From: Chitinophagaceae bacterium
GTDB lineage: Bacteria > Bacteroidota > Bacteroidia > Chitinophagales > Chitinophagaceae
NCBI GenBank assembly: GCA_003167015.1
Contig: PMUF01000603.1
Location: 1-13,776, forward strand
DNA: 13,776 nucleotides
Direction: 5' to 3'
Each line of letters opens with the position of its first letter. Positions within the stretch are counted from its first letter, which is position 1. The translations under genes were made by a program, and so were the position numbers. The notes under the pieces are model-generated. The model was not told where the DNA came from, did not search any database, and saw only the letters and a program-made list of their open reading frames with translations. Below, piece after piece: positions 7,336 through 13,776 of the stretch.

Positions 7336-8103
7336 TTATTCCTGCTGCTCAAAATTAGTATTTTGGTTCCATTCACCGGTCAGTTTATCGGAATCCTCCT
7401 CCTGATCGGGGTCATCGGGGTCAGACCGATGCCGCCTGATAGCCCGCATGGCCAGCCGCACCGCAATATAAAAACTGGCGAAAGTTCCGAAATCCAGCAT
7501 TCCCGTAGAAAGATATTTCGTCACCTCCCGCTTCTGCTGCAGGAAGAGGAAGAAGTCGAAGCTGCCGTGGAACAGTACGGCCACCAGCAACCCCTGCAGC
7601 ATGAGCCAGAAGGCATGCTGTCGGTCGGATTTAGCCTTTCCGGCAGGATAACCCATCAGTACGGCGAAGGAAGCATGTGCCGGGATCGCCAGGAAGAACC
7701 GGGAGAAGCCCGTCTCCAGCCCGAACTGGCGGACATATTCGATATTCTCGATGGTCGCGAACCCCATGCCGATCATCACCGAATAGACAATGCCGTCGAA
7801 GGGCCCCGCGAAACTCTTTTTCGGGTAAGCGTAACAGCGTAATACCAGGAACTTACTGCCTTCTTCGCTCAGGGCAACAACGATATAGGCATACCAGGCA
7901 TAGGACAGGATGGAATGACGGGAAGGCTCGTCGCGCACATCTTCTGCCAGCATCTGGATCAGCAGCGGGGGCAGCGTCGCCACCATACCCAGCACGAACG
8001 AAAGGACCAGGTAACGCATCGATCCGCGTCCGTATTTATTAAGGGAGTAGACGAACAGGCATACCGCTATACCCGGCGCTACGGCTAAAGCTAATAAAAA
8101 CAT
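7336..8103 (-). CDS. PrsW-type intramembrane metalloprotease
   Basis: A 255-residue integral membrane protein of the PrsW family (related to the CAAX/ABI protease group), which in Bacillus cleaves the anti-sigma factor RsiW inside the membrane. The predicted active-site motifs are all visible: Glu80-Glu81 in SEEGSKF, FDGIVYSVMIGMGFATIEN (102-120) with Glu119, His143 in HASFAVLMGY, and HGSFDFF with His179 and Asp183. Seven or eight hydrophobic segments surround them. After about residue 222 comes a very acidic cytoplasmic tail (HRSDPDDPDQEEDSD) not needed for catalysis. The start ATG is at 8103, 21 bases after the upstream membrane glycosyltransferase gene, and the stop is two bases before the acetyltransferase start. 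No sigma/anti-sigma pair is present in the window, so its substrate is unknown. Confidence 0.9.
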   Translation of the reverse strand: MFLLALAVAPGIAVCLFVYSLNKYGRGSMRYLVLSFVLGMVATLPPLLIQMLAEDVRDEPSRHSILSYAWYAYIVVALSEEGSKFLVLRCYAYPKKSFAGPFDGIVYSVMIGMGFATIENIEYVRQFGLETGFSRFFLAIPAHASFAVLMGYPAGKAKSDRQHAFWLMLQGLLVAVLFHGSFDFFLFLQQKREVTKYLSTGMLDFGTFASFYIAVRLAMRAIRRHRSDPDDPDQEEDSDKLTGEWNQNTNFEQQE

Positions 8104-8124
8104 CCCTTAAAAATAGCTCAAATA

Positions 8125-9690
8125 TCAATGTACCGGCGCTGCCCCGGCAGTGCGGAAAAAATAAATGGCTCCGTCATTGAAATGCAGCTCGCCTGCCAGC
8201 TGTTTATGCTTGCGGATAAAATTGACATCGATCAGGTCTGTATTGACGCTGTCATCGAACCAGATGACGGTAAAATGGTCCTCGCGCATCATATAGTCGA
8301 TGTCTTCCTGCGTTTCCATGTGCGGCATCAGCTCTGCCGGGACCTGTGCAAGGAACCATAAGCCGTCGGTTGCGCTGGAATAGATCGTCCCCGCGTGCTC
8401 CAACTCTGCCTTGTGGGCTTTGACATAGGTCATCGTCGCCGATTGCTGCCAGGTATCTTCCGTATAGCCCGGAATGCCGGCGTATTTGATACCGCTCCAA
8501 TTAAACTGAAAGGCGCTGCATTCGCCATAGAAGAAGCAGCCGGCTGCCAGTAATCCTGCGAGAGCCAGGGCCACTTTGCGACGACGGACCTGAATACGGC
8601 CGGCAACGGCTGATATCCAGCAGGTGCTGCCCCACAGCCAGGGGATGCATAGGGGCGACAACAAGCGGCTGTCCAGCTGCTGGAACCGGGAAACGGAGGC
8701 AGTGAACAGGATAAAGAAGGTATAAGTGACGAAGTAGCTGATACCAATGGTATCATAGGAAAAAAAATTACGTTTCCGCACCAACCGGAAAAGAAAGATT
8801 CCCGTAATGAGGAGGATGAATACCAGGGCGATGCCCGTAGCCCATGCATAGCGTCCGTTGAAAAAGGGCAGCCAGTCGCATAATACGCTGCCGAAATCGT
8901 GGAGGTTGGCGCCCAGAGACCGGATCGCTTTTTCCCGATAGCCGGTCAGTGTATTGGTGACATGCCAGTTGCGGTAAAGGTTGAGCGCGGGAAAGAGAAT
9001 AGCGACCACGCCGAACAACAGGATGCGCGCCAGCTTAGAGACCCAGGGCAGCCGCCCGTCACAGAGCATCAGCAGGCCGCCCATGGCGATGATACTGACT
9101 CCTGCATACCGCGTGACGCAGGACAGGCCGGCGATCACCGCGATCAGCAGTAAGGTGGTTATCGAATGGCGCTGAAAATAATGGTGACAACCGATCATGA
9201 ATAACACGGACAACAGTAAGAAAAGCGTTTCCGACCAGATCATCGAATATACTTCCAGCAGACAGGGGCTTAGCAGGATAAAAAGTAATATGGTCCATTT
9301 GTACCAGCGGGAAGGCCGGCTAAACCGGTCCATCATCCATCCGCAGAGCCAGATCACCCCGCCGAACAGGACGCCGTCGAGGATGGGGCCGAAAGCTACG
9401 ACGCTCTTACCCGTGAGGAAGATGAGCCCGCTGAGGAAGATGGGGTAGAAAGCGGGAAAATCCATCATCGGCTGATTGGTGTAATCATTGATCAGACCAT
9501 GATCATGGATATTCTGGGCCGTACTGAGGTAGACGATGGAATCGGGGGAAAGACCAATTCCGCCGTGGCGGGAAAGAAGCTGGATAAGCCCGAAACCCGC
9601 AATGGCTACCAAAAGAGAATCCTTGTTTCCCAGGGAGAATGTAGTTCCGGTTTTGCGTTGCATGATCATACGCGAAAGTAAGAGATTCAT
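8125..9690 (-). CDS. GT-C-type membrane glycosyltransferase (ArnT/PMT-like)
   Basis: A 521-residue multi-spanning inner-membrane protein with the layout of GT-C glycosyltransferases, which use polyprenyl-phosphate sugars as donors and act on the periplasmic side. After the first helix (about 25-41) the outside loop reads LSPDSIVYLSTAQNI, where Asp50 matches the catalytic acidic position of GT-C enzymes, and FPAFYPIFLSGL (78-89) is a further common stretch. About ten helices extend to roughly residue 400; the remaining 120 residues form a soluble C-terminal domain. The start is ATG at 9690; an in-frame ATG at 9669 (residue 8) is an alternative. It is the first gene of a minus-strand unit with the PrsW-like and GNAT genes and is divergent from the gene at 9743. 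No clear promoter consensus is seen in the 52-base gap. Acceptor and sugar are unknown. Confidence 0.78.
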   Translation of the reverse strand: MNLLLSRMIMQRKTGTTFSLGNKDSLLVAIAGFGLIQLLSRHGGIGLSPDSIVYLSTAQNIHDHGLINDYTNQPMMDFPAFYPIFLSGLIFLTGKSVVAFGPILDGVLFGGVIWLCGWMMDRFSRPSRWYKWTILLFILLSPCLLEVYSMIWSETLFLLLSVLFMIGCHHYFQRHSITTLLLIAVIAGLSCVTRYAGVSIIAMGGLLMLCDGRLPWVSKLARILLFGVVAILFPALNLYRNWHVTNTLTGYREKAIRSLGANLHDFGSVLCDWLPFFNGRYAWATGIALVFILLITGIFLFRLVRKRNFFSYDTIGISYFVTYTFFILFTASVSRFQQLDSRLLSPLCIPWLWGSTCWISAVAGRIQVRRRKVALALAGLLAAGCFFYGECSAFQFNWSGIKYAGIPGYTEDTWQQSATMTYVKAHKAELEHAGTIYSSATDGLWFLAQVPAELMPHMETQEDIDYMMREDHFTVIWFDDSVNTDLIDVNFIRKHKQLAGELHFNDGAIYFFRTAGAAPVH

Positions 9691-9742
9691 TGAAACTTCG
9701 TTTCCTTTGACTAATTTCAGATTCTATAAATTCTAATCATCC

Positions 9743-12658
9743 ATGACCGTTTTCCGCCTGCCTATTGGAATCATCTTATTGTTAATATCGACAGGCCTGT
9801 CTGCTCAACAATTCGGCGGTAATCCCCCCTCGCTGAAATGGCGGCAGATCAACACGGATACGGCGCGTATCATCTTTCCCATCGGGCTGGACTCACAGGC
9901 CCAGCAGGTGGCGGCCATCGTGCATACACTGAGCCATGCCACACTGCCGACTATCGGTCATTCACAGCGGAAGATCAATATCGTCCTGCAGAACCAGACC
10001 ATTATTCCCAATGGCTATGTCCAGCTGGCCCCTTTCCGGAGTGAATTCCAGCTGACACCCGAACAGAACAGCTTTGATCTGGGCAGCCTTCCCTGGCAAA
10101 AGATGCTGGCTATCCATGAATACCGTCATGTGCAGCAGTATAACAACTTCAGGGTAGGGGCTTCTGCGGCATTATACTATCTGTTTGGTGAAGGCGGGCA
10201 GGCCCTGGCCAACAGTCTGGCTGTCCCCGACTGGTTCTGGGAAGGGGATGCGGTCTACCAGGAGACACTGGTCAGCGACCAGGGCAGGGGCCGGCTGCCC
10301 TTTTTCTTCAACGCTTTCCGTTCATTGTCCGCAGATGGGCGGCGCTATTCCTGGATGAAGCTACGCAACGGCTCCCTACGCGATTATGTACCCGATTGGT
10401 ATCCGCTGGGGTACCTGCTGGTATCCTATGGCCGTCAGACCTACGGGGATGATTTCTGGCGGAAAGCCGGTCATGACGCCGCCGCTTTTCGTCCCCTGTT
10501 CTACCCGATGCAGGCCGCCATTCGCCGCTATTCCGGGGTATCCTTCACGACTTTCCGTGATTCGGCCCTGCAGTTTTTCGGGACGCCCGTGACCACGACT
10601 GCCAAACTTCCCGCGTCCAACCTCGCGGATGCGGACCTATATGCCTGGCAACACCGGCATTTCGACGCTGACGAAGAATTTCCCCAGTTCGCCGGGACGG
10701 ACAGTGTCCTGTATATGCGCAGTACCTATAAACAGATCCCTGCTTTCACGATTCTCGATCTTCATAGTCACAGGAACTATAAAGTAGGAACGAGAGCCGT
10801 TTCCCTGGATAATTATTTTTCTTATAACGCCGGCCTCGTCGTTTACGCTGCCTATGAGACAGATGCCCGCTGGGGCTGGCGTGATTTCAGCGTGATCCGT
10901 GTGCTGGACCCCGTTACCGGAAAAGATCGAAAACTCACCAGCCGTACCCGTTATTTCTCGCCGGATATCTCTCCTGACGGCAAGAGCATCGTCACCGTAC
11001 TGGAAGCTACGGACGGCAGCTGCGAACTCCGCATACTGGATGCCCGTTCAGGCCGCCTGGTCCGGAGGATACCCAACCCCGATACCCTGTTCTATACCTA
11101 TCCAAAATATTATACCAGGGGTAGCCAGGCCATTGTATCGGCTGTACGGAACCTCAAAGGGCAGATGTCCATCGCCCTGGTGGACACCCTCAACGGTGCA
11201 GTCCGCTATCTGCTGCCTTTCAGCTATCAGACGGTGGGTTATCCTTCCATCCGGAATGACACGATCTGGTTCACCGCCTCCCGTAACGGGAAAGACAGGA
11301 TCTATGCTATCAGCCCCGGGGCGGCCTTTGCTGCTTCGGCGTCATCCTTTCAGATCTTCCGCGTCGTTTTACCCCACGGTGATCCGGCTGCCGGTCAGTA
11401 TGAATTCGCTGCAAGGGGGGATGGGGAATATACCTGGAATACCTTTACGGCCGTCGGCTTTCACCTGGATACGGCTGCTGCCGGCAACCTGCTACTGGAG
11501 CCGGTCGCTGTCGATGAGTGGGTTCAGCCCATCCCGCTGCAGGGTATCAATTCGCTCCGGCGGGGTCCTGCTCATCTGCTGGATAGCATAGGCACCGCTA
11601 ACTACCCGGAAAAGAAATATCCTATCGCCTCTCATTTGATCAATTTCCATAGCTGGCGGCCTTATATCAATGATCCTGACTATACCTTATCGCTGACCAG
11701 CGAAAATATCCTCAATACCCTGGAGTCGGAAGTCTATGTCACCTATGATCGGGATGAGCAATACAAACAGATCGGGGCGGACGCCACCTTCGCTGCTCTC
11801 TTTCCCTGGTTGGATGCCGGCTGGAACTATATTTTCGGCCGTAATGCGTTGTACGGCAGCCAGAAGGTTTTCTGGAACGAATCGAATGCCAATATAGGCG
11901 TCAGCGTCCCGCTCAACTGGACCCGAAACAAGACCTATACCAGCCTGCAGTTCGGATCGGATATCATCTATAACCAGCGAAATTACACCAATACTAACCA
12001 GGTGGCCGTCAATGACCAGGCATTCGCCTATATAGATCCCTATATCAATTTCACCCACCAATCCCAGCAGGCGCAACAGCAGGTCGAACCCCGGATGGCC
12101 GAAGTACTCAACCTGTCCTATAGCAACGCCGTCACGACCTTCGAGGCCCACCAGTTCCTGGGGTCAGGATTCCTGTATCTGCCGGGACTGGCTTATACGC
12201 ATAGCCTGATGCTGGCTGCCGCGTTTCAGCAACGGGATACGCTGAACAATGCGCGATTCTCCAATAATTTTCCGTTTTCACGCGGATATACAGCCGAAAA
12301 TTTTTACCGGATGTGGCGGTGGTCGGCTAATTACCAGCTCCCGCTGTTTTACCCGGATTGGGGGATAGGAGAGGTGGTTTATTTTTTGCGGATCCGAACG
12401 AACCTCTATTTTGATTATACCGGAGCGATGGATTTCTACACCAACAATACTACTTATAACGGCAAGTTCCGTTCGTACGGTTCCGAGATCTATTTCGATA
12501 CAAATTGGTGGAACCAGCTGCCTATCAGCTTTGGCATCCGTTATAGCCGTCTCATGGACCCGGACTTCGAAGGCCGGGGACCTAATCAATGGGAGTTTAT
12601 CCTGCCGTTGAATATCTTGTCGGAGGGTTATAGTGCCAGGCGCAGTTATACGGAGTAA
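9743..12658 (+). CDS. Exported zinc-peptidase / TolB-like propeller / outer-membrane barrel protein
   Basis: A 971-residue protein with a signal peptide (about 1-21, cleavage after LSA, mature start QQFGG). Three regions can be seen. First, about 35-285 is a gluzincin-like peptidase: HEYRH (125-129) fits the HExxH zinc motif and WFWEGDA (164-170) supplies a likely third ligand, Glu167. Second, about 300-600 has repeats like TolB/PD40 beta-propellers, for example YFSPDISPDGKSIVTV (404-419) and the neighbouring LRILDARSGRLV. Third, about 640-971 is rich in alternating aromatic and polar residues as in an outer-membrane beta-barrel, with FSRGY (845-849) recalling the RG-F/Y motif of Omp85/surface-antigen barrels. 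Cell location is therefore probably the outer membrane. The start ATG is at 9743. Substrate and function are unknown. The peptidase call is good, the barrel call is inferred. Confidence 0.82.
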   Translation: MTVFRLPIGIILLLISTGLSAQQFGGNPPSLKWRQINTDTARIIFPIGLDSQAQQVAAIVHTLSHATLPTIGHSQRKINIVLQNQTIIPNGYVQLAPFRSEFQLTPEQNSFDLGSLPWQKMLAIHEYRHVQQYNNFRVGASAALYYLFGEGGQALANSLAVPDWFWEGDAVYQETLVSDQGRGRLPFFFNAFRSLSADGRRYSWMKLRNGSLRDYVPDWYPLGYLLVSYGRQTYGDDFWRKAGHDAAAFRPLFYPMQAAIRRYSGVSFTTFRDSALQFFGTPVTTTAKLPASNLADADLYAWQHRHFDADEEFPQFAGTDSVLYMRSTYKQIPAFTILDLHSHRNYKVGTRAVSLDNYFSYNAGLVVYAAYETDARWGWRDFSVIRVLDPVTGKDRKLTSRTRYFSPDISPDGKSIVTVLEATDGSCELRILDARSGRLVRRIPNPDTLFYTYPKYYTRGSQAIVSAVRNLKGQMSIALVDTLNGAVRYLLPFSYQTVGYPSIRNDTIWFTASRNGKDRIYAISPGAAFAASASSFQIFRVVLPHGDPAAGQYEFAARGDGEYTWNTFTAVGFHLDTAAAGNLLLEPVAVDEWVQPIPLQGINSLRRGPAHLLDSIGTANYPEKKYPIASHLINFHSWRPYINDPDYTLSLTSENILNTLESEVYVTYDRDEQYKQIGADATFAALFPWLDAGWNYIFGRNALYGSQKVFWNESNANIGVSVPLNWTRNKTYTSLQFGSDIIYNQRNYTNTNQVAVNDQAFAYIDPYINFTHQSQQAQQQVEPRMAEVLNLSYSNAVTTFEAHQFLGSGFLYLPGLAYTHSLMLAAAFQQRDTLNNARFSNNFPFSRGYTAENFYRMWRWSANYQLPLFYPDWGIGEVVYFLRIRTNLYFDYTGAMDFYTNNTTYNGKFRSYGSEIYFDTNWWNQLPISFGIRYSRLMDPDFEGRGPNQWEFILPLNILSEGYSARRSYTE

Positions 12659-12705
12659 AAGCCGGTTACATTGCTGCCAGACTATCTTCCGCAAATGGCT
12701 GGTGC

Positions 12706-13152
12706 TTATGAGATCGCCAGATCTTTGGTAGTGTTCATTACGCTCGCATTGCGTAAATGAGCATTGGCGGCTGATTTTAATTTATAGGGACGGTTGAACG
12801 CCTCCTGAGAGACTTTAAATCGTTCGGCCAATTGGCGAATGACTTCTTTTGAAAGCCCTTTTTTATAATGCAGGATGTCAGAAATATATCCCTTACTCAT
12901 TCCCAGAAGATCGGCAAGATCTTTGGCTTTTATATTATGATCTGTCATGAAGGAATGAAGCAGGCGTATAGGATCGACTTCATATAAAGTACTGTGTTCT
13001 TCATCCCATTTCTCCACCAGCAGTGTCAAAAGGTCTATTTCATCGGCAATGAGTCTATTTTTGGAGCCACTGTCCAATAATATTTCGAGCATTTTACAGT
13101 ATTTATTGTATTGCGCTTTGGACCTGATGACTTTATATTTTAGTGTTTCCAT
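12706..13152 (-). CDS. higA: HigA-type antitoxin (XRE-family HTH regulator)
   Basis: A 148-residue DNA-binding antitoxin of the HigA type. An N-terminal helical part (about 1-60) with DEIDLLTLLVEKWDEEH is followed by a helix-turn-helix domain at about 62-118, where KAKDLADLLGMSKGYISDIL is the helix pair and KKGLSKEVIRQLAERFKVS completes the fold. The C-terminal NAHLRNASVMNTTKDL also fits Bacteroidota members. It looks full length. It would bind and block the HigB toxin and repress its own operon. The start ATG is at 13152, 11 bases after the toxin stop, the toxin-first order typical of hig loci. Because the adjacent toxin appears internally deleted, this may now be an orphan antitoxin. It ends 47 bases from the convergent peptidase-barrel gene; no strong terminator is visible in that gap. 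Confidence 0.92.
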   Translation of the reverse strand: METLKYKVIRSKAQYNKYCKMLEILLDSGSKNRLIADEIDLLTLLVEKWDEEHSTLYEVDPIRLLHSFMTDHNIKAKDLADLLGMSKGYISDILHYKKGLSKEVIRQLAERFKVSQEAFNRPYKLKSAANAHLRNASVMNTTKDLAIS

Positions 13153-13163
13153 GATTTTCCGCT

Positions 13164-13409
13164 TTAGTAATCATTCACCGAATATTGCTGCTTCTTTTTG
13201 CATAATGCAGTTCCTGCTATGTCAAAGACTACCCGGTCGCAACCATTACCCAATAAATCTGCGGAATTGAATGTGGCCAGAATATCTTCCGGAATCTGCC
13301 AGTCAGCCCTCTTTATTTTTTCCAACCATTCTTCAAATGAAGGTCGACTTCGGGCCTGATCAATCACATATTCTTCAATCGTTTCCCTTTTTATCAGGTG
13401 AACTTTCAT
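13164..13409 (-). CDS. higB: HigB-type toxin with internal in-frame deletion, probably inactive
   Basis: A HigB-family mRNA interferase relative of 81 residues, shorter than the roughly 100-120 usual for the family. The N-terminal part is normal: MKVHLIKRETIEEYV, SRPSFEEWLEKIKRADW (21-37) and RVVFDIAG (59-66). The C-terminal end LCKKKQQYSVNDY is also normal. Family members carry about 30 residues between these (a GNNYRM..., ...FVCWIGTHAEYD type segment, from memory) holding the last core beta-strands and residues needed for RNA cleavage. Here G66 is joined directly to T67. The reading frame is kept. The ATG at 13409 is preferred to an in-frame GTG at 13430 because it gives the standard MKVHLIK start. 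It sits just before higA and probably shares its transcript. Toxicity is unlikely. Confidence 0.83.
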   Translation of the reverse strand: MKVHLIKRETIEEYVIDQARSRPSFEEWLEKIKRADWQIPEDILATFNSADLLGNGCDRVVFDIAGTALCKKKQQYSVNDY

Positions 13410-13430
13410 AGTAGGGTTTTGTAAAGGCAC

Positions 13431-13456
13431 AAAAAAAGTTCTCTAAAAGAGAACTT
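13431..13456 (-). terminator. Rho-independent terminator downstream of valS
   Basis: AAGTTCTCT (13436-13444) and AGAGAACTT (13448-13456) pair perfectly around a three-base loop. On the minus strand the stem is followed at once by a run of seven T, the classic terminator form, 88 bases after the valS stop. Since it also lies only 27 bases before the higB start, it may double as a binding site for HigA or affect the higBA leader. Confidence 0.8.
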
Positions 13457-13463
13457 CAAGAAT

Positions 13464-13471
13464 CAATTATA
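13464..13471 (-). promoter_or_regulatory. Possible -7 element for the higBA transcript
   Basis: Read on the minus strand, TATAATTG differs from TAnnTTTG at one position and also contains a perfect TATAAT. It would start a transcript near 13457, about 48 bases before the higB ATG and right at the upstream edge of the hairpin at 13436-13456. No good -33/-35 element is visible, so this is tentative. Confidence 0.35.
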
Positions 13472-13543
13472 GCTCAAGTAAAGAAATAAGTATAAAATGA
13501 TGACAATCAAATAAATATGGACAATTTTACAATTAGCCGAAAT

Positions 13544-13776
13544 TTATTTTAATGCAGAAAGACTTTCTTGAATAGCTTTTATTTTAAGCTCCGTATCTGC
13601 CTTTTTCTGTTTTTCTTTATCAATTACTTCAAGTTTTGCTTTTTGTACAAAACGTTCATTTTCCAACTTTTTATTCACAGAATCCAGAAGCCCTTGCAGC
13701 CTTGCTAATTCTTTCGTCAACTCCGAACTCACGACTGCAGCATTGAAATCTACTCCTAAGTTACCCAGGTCGATGT
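13544..13776 (-). CDS. valS: Valyl-tRNA synthetase, C-terminal coiled coil (5' partial)
   Basis: The minus-strand frame is open to the right edge of the window and shows the last 77 residues of a longer protein. Starting with IDLGNLGVDFNAAV, it continues as a Lys/Glu-rich helix with TKELARLQGLLDSVNKKLEN, then ERFVQKAKLEVIDKEKQKKAD and AIQESLSALK. This matches the C-terminal tRNA-binding coiled coil of valyl-tRNA synthetase, where the NE-x-FV-x-x-A and V-x-x-E-x-x-K positions are conserved. The enzyme charges tRNA-Val in the cytosol; its catalytic and editing domains lie outside the window. A GTG at 13732 could be mistaken for a start of a small separate gene, but the open upstream frame and the homology argue against that. 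A terminator follows at 13456-13431. Confidence 0.9.
   Translation of the reverse strand, partial: IDLGNLGVDFNAAVVSSELTKELARLQGLLDSVNKKLENERFVQKAKLEVIDKEKQKKADTELKIKAIQESLSALK

Noticed and set aside
9691..9742. Promoter or operator in the divergent gap between the GT-C and peptidase-barrel genes
   Set aside because: There are AT-rich stretches, a TTTG at 9706-9709 and a repeated ATTCTA (9721-9726, 9730-9735), but no TAnnTTTG at the right spacing and only imperfect dyads.
10899..11591. 230-codon plus-strand frame inside the peptidase-barrel gene
   Set aside because: It is an alternative frame of the longer gene, rich in Pro, Arg and Ser, without a plausible start context or domain.
13544..13732. 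Separate 62-residue coiled-coil gene starting with GTG
   Set aside because: The frame stays open to the window edge and the sequence matches the C-terminal coiled coil of valyl-tRNA synthetase, so it is the tail of a longer gene.

Overview
The window looks like chromosomal DNA of a Bacteroidota bacterium, most likely from the Chitinophagaceae/Sphingobacteriia side. The reasons are a PUR-domain protein of the DUF3276 type, a promoter matching the Bacteroidota TTTG / TAnnTTTG pattern, starts without clear Shine-Dalgarno sequences, a YfhO protein paired with a GT4 glycosyltransferase, and a HigB/HigA pair and ValS tail that resemble Bacteroidota versions as I remember them. The taxon is inferred from gene content; no rRNA is present. 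I see no tRNA, rRNA, CRISPR array, insertion sequence or phage gene, and no gene-free stretch above 300 bases.

Layout: (1) 1-1143 (+), the 3' part of an ABC exporter half-subunit whose catalytic Glu is replaced by Asp. (2) 1301-1744 (+), a PUR-family nucleic-acid-binding protein with its own promoter and a strong terminator. (3) 5646-1792 (-), a two-gene unit: a large YfhO-family membrane protein followed by a GT4 glycosyltransferase, probably acting on cell-surface glycans. (4) 5716-6809 (+), a divergent pair: a 96-residue membrane protein of unknown function whose stop overlaps the start of a queuosine-precursor transporter. A perfect inverted repeat lies in the divergent gap. (5) 9690-6806 (-), a tight three-gene unit: a GT-C-type membrane glycosyltransferase, a PrsW-type intramembrane metalloprotease and a GNAT acetyltransferase. 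(6) 9743-12658 (+), a 971-residue exported protein that seems to join a HExxH zinc-peptidase domain, a TolB/PD40-like propeller and a C-terminal outer-membrane beta-barrel. (7) 13409-12706 (-), a HigB/HigA toxin-antitoxin pair in which the toxin looks internally deleted in frame while the antitoxin is intact. (8) 13776-13544 (-), the C-terminal coiled coil of valyl-tRNA synthetase.

Most genes concern the cell envelope (transport, surface glycan assembly, membrane proteolysis, outer membrane), with two translation-related items (queuosine-precursor uptake, ValRS). No single large new system is evident. The most interesting items are the peptidase-propeller-barrel protein, the HigB deletion, the unknown small protein coupled to the queuosine transporter, and the palindromes that coincide with promoter regions.
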